DNA of 64,000 nt, from the NCBI RefSeq assembly GCF_036002505.1, contig NZ_DASYTH010000121.1:11071-75070 (forward strand). Reading direction: 5' to 3'. The position numbers were made by a program, and so were the translations under genes. Shown piece by piece: positions 21,028-28,375 of this stretch (the first letter of the stretch is position 1; the number at the start of each line of letters is the position of its first letter). Below the pieces are notes generated by a model. It searched no databases and was not told the DNA's origin. It saw nothing but the letters and a program-made list of their open reading frames with translations. The stretch comes from DASYTH01 sp036002505 (GTDB taxonomy: Bacteria > Actinomycetota > Actinomycetes > Mycobacteriales > Pseudonocardiaceae).

Positions 21028-21630
21028 CTACAGCAGGGCGTCGATCTGGGCCCGGGCCAGCGCCCGGGTCGGCTCGTCGTCGGCGGCGGGCAGCACCCCG
21101 CCCGGGGTGAGCACCAGCGAGTGCGCGATCCGCACCATGATCTCGGCTGCCTGATCCGGGTCCGCCGGGCCGAACTCGCCGGCCGCGACGCCCTGCCGGA
21201 TGTGCTCGGCGAGGTAGGCACGCGCGATCGCGATCACCGGCGCGCCGTCGACGGTGATGTACGGCAGCACGTCGTGCGGCTCGGTGGCGAGCAGCCGGCT
21301 GAGCAGCGGGTGATCGCGCACGCCGGCGACCCCGCCGACGAACCCCTCGACCAGTCGCTCACGCACGGTCGGCGCGGCCGCGATCCGCCGGTCCAGCCCG
21401 TCCAGGAACCGGCGCAGCTCGTGCAGCAGCGCGGCCCGCACCAGGTCGCTCTTCTGCGGGAACCGGCGGTACACGGTCGCCCGGCCGAGCCGCGCCGCCC
21501 GGGCGATGTCGTCCATGGTGGCGCGCCGGATGCCCAGGTTCTCGAACGTCGCCACGGCGGCGTCGAGGATCTGGCGCGTGGTGCCATCGGCCTCGTCCCG
21601 GCCGCGCACCCGATCCAGCAGTGCCCGCAT
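21028..21630 (-). CDS. TetR-family regulator of the P450 operon
   Basis: 200-aa TetR repressor. The N-terminal helix-turn-helix is at about 19-62 (ILDAAVATFENLGIRRATMDDIARAARLGRATVYRRFPQKSDLV), followed by a ligand-binding helical domain. The ATG at 21630 directly abuts a perfect inverted repeat (21631-21659) that is the obvious operator, implying autoregulation and control of the P450 gene 12 nt downstream. Longer upstream frames run through the operator and the 21-bp repeat element and are rejected. With no room for a leader, the message may be leaderless. Confidence 0.9.
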   Translation of the reverse strand: MRALLDRVRGRDEADGTTRQILDAAVATFENLGIRRATMDDIARAARLGRATVYRRFPQKSDLVRAALLHELRRFLDGLDRRIAAAPTVRERLVEGFVGGVAGVRDHPLLSRLLATEPHDVLPYITVDGAPVIAIARAYLAEHIRQGVAAGEFGPADPDQAAEIMVRIAHSLVLTPGGVLPAADDEPTRALARAQIDALL

Positions 21631-21659
21631 GTGAGACGACGATACGGATATCGTCTCAC
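21631..21659 (-). promoter_or_regulatory. TetR operator of the TetR-P450 operon
   Basis: Nested inverted repeats: outer arms GTGAGACGA / TCGTCTCAC (21631-21639 and 21651-21659) and inner arms CGATA / TATCG (21640-21644 and 21649-21653), centred 14-15 nt before the TetR start codon. Size and nesting fit TetR dimers binding side by side. Binding is inferred. Confidence 0.75.
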
Positions 21660-21674
21660 CGCCACAAGCGCTCG

Positions 21675-21806
21675 CCATGTTGGCCTCTGGCGTCGCCGTG
21701 TTGGCGGGTGACGTCGCCGTGTTGGCACCTCGCGCGGTTCGACGCGAGGCGGTCGGCAAACACAGCAACGTGACCGGCCAACACAACGACGTGAGGAGCC
21801 AACATA
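21675..21806. repeat. Inverted array of 21-bp units, TGTTGGC word
   Basis: Three direct 21-bp units start at 21677, 21698 and 21719, each opening with RTGTTGGC and (units 1 and 2) ending CGTCGCC. A central hairpin CCTCGCG...CGCGAGG (21728-21748) separates them from inverted units starting at 21754 and 21775 and a last half-unit GAGCCAACAT ending at 21805. The whole would fold into a hairpin of about 130 nt. It fills the gap between the TetR operator and the egtCD stop codon. Confidence 0.8.
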
Positions 21807-21809
21807 TGG

Positions 21810-23540
21810 TCAGCCAGCGGCGCGGGAGAGGGAGACGCCGAACCTCCCCTCAGCATCGGTCCACCAGTGCTCCAGGGCGAAGCCGGCGGCGGTGAGCTCC
21901 TCGTCGACGCGTTCCCGGCGGAACTTGGCCGAGATCTCGGTGTGCAGTTCCTCGCCCGCGGCGAACTCGACCTCCATGTCGAGGCCGGCGATGCGGGCCC
22001 GCACCGGGCGGACCGCGCGCAGCCGCATCTCGATCCACTCGTTGTCCGGGTCCCAGAGCGCGACGTGGGCGAACGCGTCGAGGTCGAAGTTCGCGGACAG
22101 CTCGCGGTTGAGCACGCGCAGCACGTTGCGGTTGAACTCGGCGGTCACCCCGGCGGCGTCGTCGTAGGCGCGGACCAGCGTGCCCGCGTCCTTGACCAGG
22201 TCGGTGCCGAGCAGCAGCCACTCCCCCGGCTCGAGGACGTCGCGCACCGAGCCGAGGAACTTGGCCCGCTCGTCCGGGAGCAGGTTGCCGATCGTGCCAC
22301 CGAGGAACGCGACCAGCCGCGGCGGCTCGCCGGGCAGCAGGCCGAGGTGCTCGGTGAAGTCGCCGACCACACCGTGCACGGCGGCGGACGGGTACTCGGC
22401 GTGCAGCGCGGCCGAGGCCTCCCGCAGCGCCGACTCGGACACGTCCAGCGCGACGATCTGCCGCAGGGTTCCATTGTCCCGCAACGCGTTCAGCAGCAGC
22501 CTGGTCTTCTCCGAGGACCCCGAGCCGAGCTCCACCAGGGTGTGCGCGCCGGTGACCGCGGCGATCTCGCCGGACCGCGCGGCCAGAATCTCCCGCTCCG
22601 CGCGGGTCGGGTAGTACTCCGGCAGCCGGGTGATCTCCTCGAACAGCTCGCTGCCGTTCGCGTCGTAGAACCACTTGGGCGGCAGCATCTTCGGCGACGT
22701 GGCGAGCCCGCGCCGGACGTCGGCGGCCAGCGAGCGGGCGGCGTGGTCCTCCGGCAGGTGCACCTCGATCACCGGCTCGGTCGGGATGAGCGGCCGGGTG
22801 CGCACCACCGGGCGCCCCTGGCCGTCGAGCGTCGCCGTCACCAGCGTGTGATCGTCCACAGTGGACCACCGAGCGTCGTCGTCCCACGGCTCGGAGGCCA
22901 CCACCACCGCGTCCGAAGTGGACAGCACGGACAGCGAGTGCCACCATCGGGTCGCGGCCAGCACCCGGCCGTCGGTCAGCAGCAGGTTCAGCCGGGAGCC
23001 GGGCGCCGCCTCGGCCACCCGCAGCGTCACCGTGGCCACCGCCTCGGCGGCCGAGTCACCGGCCCGCAGCCGGTCGCGCACCAGCGCCCAGAGCAGCGCG
23101 CTGTCCGTCGGCGCGTCCAGCGTGATCAGAACGACCACCGGCAGCCGCTCGGCGAGGCCAGCCACGCTCTGCGGCCAGCCGGCGATCCTGCCGTTGTGGC
23201 TGAACAGCCAGGAACCGTCGGTGAACGGTGCGCACGCGGTCTCCACGCCGGGCATGCCGACGGTGGCCGAGCGCACCGCGGCCAGCACCGCGCGGCTGGA
23301 GGTCACCTCGGCCACCGAGGCGAATCCGGTGTCCGTCCACATCGGAACCGGACGCCGGTAGCGGACCGGGCCGGTGTCCTTGGCGGGGAACCAGCCGACG
23401 CCGAAACCGTCCACGTTGACCGCGCCGCCGCCGCGCATGTCGGCCGGCTCCCAGGTCTGGCGCAGCAGCGAGTGCGGCTTGTCGAACAGCAACTCGGGCA
23501 GCCGCGTCTCCGGCCCGAGATAGGCAAGATGCCGGCACAT
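21810..23540 (-). CDS. egtCD: EgtC-EgtD fusion (amidohydrolase + histidine methyltransferase)
   Basis: 576-aa polypeptide joining two ergothioneine enzymes. Residues 1-250 are EgtC, a class II glutamine-amidotransferase-like hydrolase (N-terminal nucleophile C2 in MCRHLAYLG, NGRIAGWP near 116-123) that removes the gamma-glutamyl group from hercynyl-gamma-glutamyl-cysteine sulfoxide. Residues about 255-576 are EgtD, the SAM-dependent histidine trimethylase that makes hercynine (KWFYDANGSELFEEITRLPEYYPT at 289-312, SAM loop ELGSGSSEKTR at 337-347, FLGGTIGNL at 412-420, NRNVL near 470). These are normally separate proteins of about 230 and 320 aa. The frame crosses the junction at PLIPTEPVIEVHLPEDH without a stop. 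It lies 3 nt after egtB. An internal GTG near 22773 could also allow separate EgtD synthesis. Confidence 0.92.
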   Translation of the reverse strand: MCRHLAYLGPETRLPELLFDKPHSLLRQTWEPADMRGGGAVNVDGFGVGWFPAKDTGPVRYRRPVPMWTDTGFASVAEVTSSRAVLAAVRSATVGMPGVETACAPFTDGSWLFSHNGRIAGWPQSVAGLAERLPVVVLITLDAPTDSALLWALVRDRLRAGDSAAEAVATVTLRVAEAAPGSRLNLLLTDGRVLAATRWWHSLSVLSTSDAVVVASEPWDDDARWSTVDDHTLVTATLDGQGRPVVRTRPLIPTEPVIEVHLPEDHAARSLAADVRRGLATSPKMLPPKWFYDANGSELFEEITRLPEYYPTRAEREILAARSGEIAAVTGAHTLVELGSGSSEKTRLLLNALRDNGTLRQIVALDVSESALREASAALHAEYPSAAVHGVVGDFTEHLGLLPGEPPRLVAFLGGTIGNLLPDERAKFLGSVRDVLEPGEWLLLGTDLVKDAGTLVRAYDDAAGVTAEFNRNVLRVLNRELSANFDLDAFAHVALWDPDNEWIEMRLRAVRPVRARIAGLDMEVEFAAGEELHTEISAKFRRERVDEELTAAGFALEHWWTDAEGRFGVSLSRAAG

Positions 23541-23543
23541 CGG

Positions 23544-24875
23544 CTATCCCCTCTCGTCCGGTGCGGCGTCGCGGGCGCACCGGAAGCCGGCGAAGATCTG
23601 CCGCCGGATCGGGTAGTCCCAGTTGCGGAACGTGCTCCGGCAGGCCACCGGGTCGGTGCCGAACGAGCCGCCGCGCAGCACCTTGTACTCCGGGCCGAAG
23701 AACACCTCGGAGTACTCCTTGTACGGGAACACCGCGAAGCCCGGGTACCCGGTGAAGTCGGTGCTGGTCCACTCCCACACGTCGCCGATGAGCTGGTGCA
23801 CCCCCAACGGCGACACCCCGGCCGGGTAGGCCCCCACCGGCGCCGGCGACAGGTGCCGCTGCCCCAGGTTCGCCTGCTCGGGACCGGGTTCCTCGTCGCC
23901 CCAAGGGAAACGGCGGGAGCGGCCGGTGGCCGGGTCGTACCGGGCCGCCTTCTCCCACTCCGTCTCGGTGGGCAGCCGCCGGCCCGCCCAGGCCGCGTAG
24001 GCCGCCGCCTCGTGGAAGCACACGTGCACGACCGGTTCGTCCGGCGGCAGCTGCTCGACCACGCCGAACCGGGTGCGCAGCCAGCCGTCGCCGTCGCGCA
24101 GCCAGAACCGCGGCGCGGTCAGACCGGCGTGCTGCCGGTAGGCCCAGCCGTCCTCGGACCACCAGCGCGGGTCGTCATAGCCGCCGGCGGCGATGAACCG
24201 GGCGTACGCGGCGTTCGTGACCGGCGTGGTGTCGATCATGAACGCGTCGACGTGCGCGGTGTGCGCCGGCCGCTCGTTGTCCAGCGCCCACGGCTCGGTG
24301 GAGGTGCCCATGGTGAACGGGCCGCCGGGCACCAGCACCTCGGCGGCGCGTGGCGGGCCGGCCGAGCCGGGCGGCGGCGGCGCGGTGAGCACCGGGGGTC
24401 CGACCCGGAGCTGGTGGGTGGCGAGCATCGTCTCGTCGTGCTGCTGCTCGTGCTGGGCGATCATGCCGAACGCGAAGGCGTTGTCCACCAGCCGCCGGCC
24501 CTCCAGCGGCGTGCGCTCGAGCACGTCGAGCACCTTGTCCCGGACCTCGCGGACGTAGCCGCGGGCCTCGGTGGGCGAGAGCAGCGGCAGCGCCGGCCGG
24601 TTCGCCCGGGGATGCTGGAACGCGTCGTACAGCTCGTCGATGTCGCGGCGGACCGGCTCGCGGCCGCCGACGTCGCGTACCAGCCAGAGCTCCTCCTGGT
24701 TGCCGATGTGGGCGAGGTCCCACACCAGCGGCGACATCAGCTTCGAGTGCTGCCGCACCAGGTCGTCGTCGTCAACGGCGTCGGTCAGCGCGACGCTGCG
24801 GTCCCGCGCACGGCGCAGCGCCGCGGCGACCCGCTCACGAAGTGCCTCGGTCGTCTGAGCTTCGGCGATGGTCAT
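23544..24875 (-). CDS. egtB: Ergothioneine sulfoxide synthase EgtB
   Basis: Non-haem iron(II) oxygenase that couples hercynine to gamma-glutamylcysteine with O2, 443 aa. The N-terminal DinB-like domain supplies the three iron-binding histidines, readable as H56 (DLAHIGNQEE) and H142/H146 (AQHEQQHDETML). The C-terminal formylglycine-generating-enzyme-like domain (about 180-440) has RLPTETEWEKAARY, GDVWEWTSTDF and LRGGSFGTDP. The ATG at 24875 overlaps the egtA stop (ATGA), and GGAGGG precedes it. It is the second gene of egtA-egtB-egtCD. Confidence 0.95.
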   Translation of the reverse strand: MTIAEAQTTEALRERVAAALRRARDRSVALTDAVDDDDLVRQHSKLMSPLVWDLAHIGNQEELWLVRDVGGREPVRRDIDELYDAFQHPRANRPALPLLSPTEARGYVREVRDKVLDVLERTPLEGRRLVDNAFAFGMIAQHEQQHDETMLATHQLRVGPPVLTAPPPPGSAGPPRAAEVLVPGGPFTMGTSTEPWALDNERPAHTAHVDAFMIDTTPVTNAAYARFIAAGGYDDPRWWSEDGWAYRQHAGLTAPRFWLRDGDGWLRTRFGVVEQLPPDEPVVHVCFHEAAAYAAWAGRRLPTETEWEKAARYDPATGRSRRFPWGDEEPGPEQANLGQRHLSPAPVGAYPAGVSPLGVHQLIGDVWEWTSTDFTGYPGFAVFPYKEYSEVFFGPEYKVLRGGSFGTDPVACRSTFRNWDYPIRRQIFAGFRCARDAAPDERG

Positions 24876-26125
24876 CGGGGAGTCCCTCCGTTGCTTGTGG
24901 CCCGGTGCAGAACCCGGTCGAGGTCATGGGCGATCGGCTCGGCTACCTCCTTGGTGAGGCCGGTGTCCGGCAGTCTTTGGATGCCCAGTTCGAGCACCCG
25001 CCTGGCCACCGCGGCGACCGGGCTGTCGGCCAGCCCGTGCCGGGCCGCCGGCAGCCAGCGGCCGGCCACCGGCCGGCACAGCTCCACCACTTCGTCCACA
25101 GTGGACTGTCTGGCCATGAGCGCGGCCAGCAGCGCCACCGGCACGACCCAGTTCCCGCCCTCCTGCGCGTCCAGGTAGCGCACCTCGAGGTAGCCGTGCG
25201 GGCGGACCGGCGGGAACATCGTGGACACGTGGTACTCCAGGTCGTCCACGGTCGGCGGGTCGGGCAGCGCGCCGGCCATCCAGTCGGCGAACGTGACGCC
25301 CGGCGGCGCGTCCCAGCAGTCACCCGGCCCGCGCAGGCACAGCAGCGGCGTGTCCAGCACCCGGCGGGCCCAGTCCGCGGCCGGGTCGGCGGTGATCGCC
25401 GACGGGCTGCTGCGCACCGGGTCCACCCCGAGCACCGCGCGCAGCCGGGACGACGCCCAGCCGGTCGGATTTCCTTGCAGCTGCGGGGAGTTGGCGAACG
25501 ACGCGACCAGCACCGGACCCAGCGCGGTGACCGCGGCGAACCGGCTGGCCAGCGCCTCCGGCTGGCCGGCGTCCACACACACCTGCAGGGCCGCCGTGCA
25601 GCACATCATCGTGACGCCGTGCGGACCGACCTGGGCGAAGGCACGCTCCATCGCCGCGTAGCGCGGAGTGTCCAGAACGCGTCGCGGGGATCGGTGTGGA
25701 TCGGTGCCTCGGTGACCGAGTACGAGACCCTCCGCGGCCAGCAGTCGGATGAGAGAGCCGAGGTCGGCCGTGACGCTGTCGAACAGCTCGGCCAGGGTGG
25801 CTCGGGGAAGCGCGGAGATCTCGACCTGCCCCCCTGGTTCCAGCGTGAGCGGGGAACCCGCGGGGAGCGGAAGTTGCGGACTGTCAGGGACGAGCGTGCG
25901 TGGGGCGTGTGGACCAAGGGCGGCGGCCAGTTTCTCGGGATCGAGTGGCCGCCTCGGATCGTCCTCGTGATGGACGGTCCATTCCAACTCGACGCCGAGC
26001 AGCTTCGGCGGCCCGTGCTTGAAGCAGACCGACGCGACGTACGCCTCGGCCTCCACCCGGTCACGCAGGCGCCGCCGGCCAGGCTCGGCGATGCCCGGGT
26101 CACGAACTGCGGTCAGGGTCAACAC
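24872..26125 (-). CDS. egtA: Ergothioneine-type glutamate-cysteine ligase EgtA
   Basis: 417-aa ATP-dependent glutamate-cysteine ligase that supplies gamma-glutamylcysteine to EgtB. The GCS2-type core shows GVELEWTVHH (residues 44-53), GGQVEISALP (98-107), TMMCCTAALQVCVD, and YLEVRYLDAQ in the C-terminal half. It is the first gene of the egt operon. The annotated GTG 26125 abuts the ribosome site AAGGAGGGG too closely; TTG 26122, two to five nt further on, is about as likely. There is no egtE (PLP lyase) in this cluster, so the last ergothioneine step must be encoded elsewhere. Confidence 0.93.
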   Translation of the reverse strand: MLTLTAVRDPGIAEPGRRRLRDRVEAEAYVASVCFKHGPPKLLGVELEWTVHHEDDPRRPLDPEKLAAALGPHAPRTLVPDSPQLPLPAGSPLTLEPGGQVEISALPRATLAELFDSVTADLGSLIRLLAAEGLVLGHRGTDPHRSPRRVLDTPRYAAMERAFAQVGPHGVTMMCCTAALQVCVDAGQPEALASRFAAVTALGPVLVASFANSPQLQGNPTGWASSRLRAVLGVDPVRSSPSAITADPAADWARRVLDTPLLCLRGPGDCWDAPPGVTFADWMAGALPDPPTVDDLEYHVSTMFPPVRPHGYLEVRYLDAQEGGNWVVPVALLAALMARQSTVDEVVELCRPVAGRWLPAARHGLADSPVAAVARRVLELGIQRLPDTGLTKEVAEPIAHDLDRVLHRATSNGGTPR

Positions 26126-26216
26126 CCCCTCCTTGGCTCGAATTCGAAGCTACACGCGCCCACCGACAATCACCGAACTGCGAGCGTGCGTTGGGTAGGT
26201 CAGGTGGTGTTCGACG

Positions 26217-26232
26217 CAGTACGGACGTACGG
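26217..26232 (+). promoter_or_regulatory. AcnR-like site upstream of acnR
   Basis: CAGTACGGACGTACGG matches the AcnR motif CAGNACNNNCGTACTG with one mismatch at the penultimate base. It lies 36 nt before the acnR start codon, suggesting autoregulation; it also lies within 110 nt of the divergent egtA start. Binding is inferred. Confidence 0.6.
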
Positions 26233-26268
26233 ATTGCCCTGAATGAGGCGTCCTGACACGATCGTGAG

Positions 26269-26889
26269 ATGCCCCGGGTAAGCCAGGACCACCTCGACGC
26301 CCGGCGCCGTCAGATCCTCGACGGCGCCCGCGCCTGCTTCGCCCGCCACGGCTACGAGGGCGCCACCGTACGGCGGCTCGAGGAGGCCACGGGCCTGTCC
26401 CGCGGCGCGATCTTCCACCACTTCCGGGACAAGGAGTCGCTGTTCCTCGCGCTCGCCGAGGACGAGGCGCACCGGATGGCCGAGGTCGTCGCCGAGCACG
26501 GCCTGGTCCAGGTCATGCGCGACCTGCTGGCCACCCTGGGCGGCGGCGAGCACCCGGCGGACTGGCTGGGCACCCGGCTGGAGGTGTCCCGGCGGCTGCG
26601 CACCGACCCGGAGTTCCGGGCGCGCTGGGCGGAACGCTCCCGCGAGCTCACCGCCGCCACCCGGCAGCGCCTGCTGCGCCAGCGCGACGCCGGCAAGCTC
26701 CGCGACGACGTGGACGTCGGCGTGCTGACCGCGTTCCTCGAGCTGGTGCTGGAGGGCCTGGTCTCGCACCTGGCCATGGGCCTGCCCGCGGACGACCTGG
26801 ACCCGGTGCTGGACCTGGTCGAGGCCAGCGTCCGCCGGCACCGCCGGTCCGCGGCCACCGCCGAGGGCCTGTCCGCCAACGCGCCCTGA
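26269..26889 (+). CDS. acnR: AcnR, TetR-type repressor of aconitase
   Basis: 206-aa TetR regulator. The N-terminus MPRVSQDHLDARRRQILDGA and helix-turn-helix ATVRRLEEATGLSRGAIFHHFRDKESLF are characteristic of the AcnR group, and VMRDLLATL and LEVSRRLRTDPEFRARWAERS follow in the sensor domain, which binds citrate-metal in C. glutamicum AcnR. In corynebacteria and mycobacteria acnR lies directly beside acn; here it is in the same direction but about 12 kb downstream, behind the egt operon. Perfect and near-perfect AcnR boxes lie before acn and before this gene. Confidence 0.88.
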   Translation: MPRVSQDHLDARRRQILDGARACFARHGYEGATVRRLEEATGLSRGAIFHHFRDKESLFLALAEDEAHRMAEVVAEHGLVQVMRDLLATLGGGEHPADWLGTRLEVSRRLRTDPEFRARWAERSRELTAATRQRLLRQRDAGKLRDDVDVGVLTAFLELVLEGLVSHLAMGLPADDLDPVLDLVEASVRRHRRSAATAEGLSANAP

Positions 26890-26953
26890 CACCGGCCATC
26901 TACACTACTTAGGGTCCCCTTGCGACCAGTGATCTTGAGGAGTTGAGCCCGCG

Positions 26954-28267
26954 GTGACCGGTGCGGTCCTCAGCGTGCTCGGTCTGGTCGCGGTCGTGGC
27001 GCTGACGTTCGGCACGGCCTTGTTCGTGGCCGCCGAGTTCTCCCTCACCACGCTCGAACGAAGCCAGGTCGACCTGCACGTCGAGCGGGTCGGCGACCGC
27101 AAGGCCCGGCACATCCAGCGGGCCCACCGGACGCTCTCCTTCCAGCTCTCCGGCGCGCAGCTGGGCATCACGATCACCACGCTGATCACCGGCTACATCG
27201 CCGAGCCGGCCATCGCGCACCTGATCGAGCCGGTGCTCACCGCGGTCGGACTGCCCGGCGGCGCGGCCGTCCCCATCGCGCTCACCGTCGCCCTGCTGCT
27301 GGCCACGGCGCTGTCCATGGTGATCGGCGAGCTGCTGCCGAAGAACCTGGCCATCGCCCGGCCGCTGCAGACCGCCCGCGCGGTCGCCGGGCTGCAGGTC
27401 GGGTTCTCCTCGGTGTTCCGCTGGCTGATCAAGGGGTTGAACGGCTCGGCGAACTGGATCGTGCGCCGGCTCGGGGTCGAGCCGGCCGAGGAACTGCGCT
27501 CGGCCCGCTCCCCGGAGGAGCTCGGCTCGCTGGTCCGGTCCAGCGCCGAGCACGGCACGCTGGACGTGGGCACGGCCACCCTGCTGGACCGGTCGCTGCG
27601 GTTCGGCGACCGCACCGCCGACGAGCTGATGACTCCCCGGGTGCAGGTGGAGGCGCTGCGCGCGGACGCCACCGTGCTCGACCTCGTGGCGCTCGCCGGG
27701 CGGACCGGGTTCTCCCGGTTCCCGGTGCACGGCGGCGATCTCGACGACGTCCGCGGCGTGGTGCACGTCAAGCAGGTGTTCAGCGTGCCGACCGAGCGCC
27801 GGGCCGCGACCACCGTGGACGAGCTCGCTCTGCCGGTGCTCACGGTTCCGGAAAGCCTGGACGGGGACACGTTGCTGGAGCGGCTGCGCGGCTCGAGCCT
27901 GCAGGTGGCGCTCGTGGTCGACGAGTACGGCGGGACGGCCGGGCTGGTCACGCTCGAGGACCTGGTGGAGGAGATCGTCGGCGACGTGCGGGACGAGCAC
28001 GACCGGCGGGAGACCAGCCCGGTGCGGCCGCTCGGCCAGGACAGCTGGATCGTCTCCGGGCTGCTGCGCGACGACGAGGTCGCCGAGGCCACCGGGTTCC
28101 GCATGCCCGAAGGCGACTACGAGACGCTGGCCGGGCTGGTGCTGACCCGGCTCGGCCGGATCCCCGACGCCGGCGACGAGATCCAGGTGGACGGCTGGCT
28201 GATCACGGTGCTGCGGATGGACCGCCACCGGATCGCCGAGCTCCGGGTGGCAAAGGGGGACACATGA
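26954..28267 (+). CDS. CNNM/CorC-family membrane protein with CBS pair (hemolysin C-like)
   Basis: 437-aa membrane protein. It has an N-terminal CNNM (DUF21) transmembrane domain with about four helices and the motif AAEFSLTTLERSQVD (residues 26-40), GELLPKNLAI at 125-134, two CBS domains (about 205-330) with MTPRVQVEAL and RFPVHGGDLDDVRGVVHVKQV, and a C-terminal CorC_HlyC domain (about 345-435). Relatives are Mg2+ exporters or regulators (MpfA, CorC). It starts with GTG; GAGGAG lies 14 nt before it, a longish spacing. It pairs with the shorter paralogue downstream, the same arrangement as Rv1842c-Rv1841c. Confidence 0.9.
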   Translation: MTGAVLSVLGLVAVVALTFGTALFVAAEFSLTTLERSQVDLHVERVGDRKARHIQRAHRTLSFQLSGAQLGITITTLITGYIAEPAIAHLIEPVLTAVGLPGGAAVPIALTVALLLATALSMVIGELLPKNLAIARPLQTARAVAGLQVGFSSVFRWLIKGLNGSANWIVRRLGVEPAEELRSARSPEELGSLVRSSAEHGTLDVGTATLLDRSLRFGDRTADELMTPRVQVEALRADATVLDLVALAGRTGFSRFPVHGGDLDDVRGVVHVKQVFSVPTERRAATTVDELALPVLTVPESLDGDTLLERLRGSSLQVALVVDEYGGTAGLVTLEDLVEEIVGDVRDEHDRRETSPVRPLGQDSWIVSGLLRDDEVAEATGFRMPEGDYETLAGLVLTRLGRIPDAGDEIQVDGWLITVLRMDRHRIAELRVAKGDT

Positions 28268-28295
28268 GGCGGGCGGCTTCGCGGCCGTCATGTGT

Positions 28296-28344
28296 CCTGA
28301 AGGCGGCCTTCGGCACACTCAACGCCCCGAAGGCCGCCTTCAGG
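28296..28344. repeat. GAAGGCGGCCTTC inverted repeat between the CNNM genes
   Basis: Perfect 18-bp inverted repeat: left arm CCTGAAGGCGGCCTTCGG (28296-28313), right arm 28327-28344, spacer 13 nt. Each arm is itself nearly palindromic. It ends 31 nt before the second CNNM gene, so a hairpin here could attenuate or process the bicistronic message. Confidence 0.9.
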
Positions 28345-28375
28345 GCACTTCACCGAGCTTGCGAGATGCCGGCAG

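Noticed and set aside
24842..26242. 466-aa plus-strand frame opposite egtA
   Set aside because: It is antisense to a clearly recognised EgtA with ATGA coupling to egtB; the translation has no motif.
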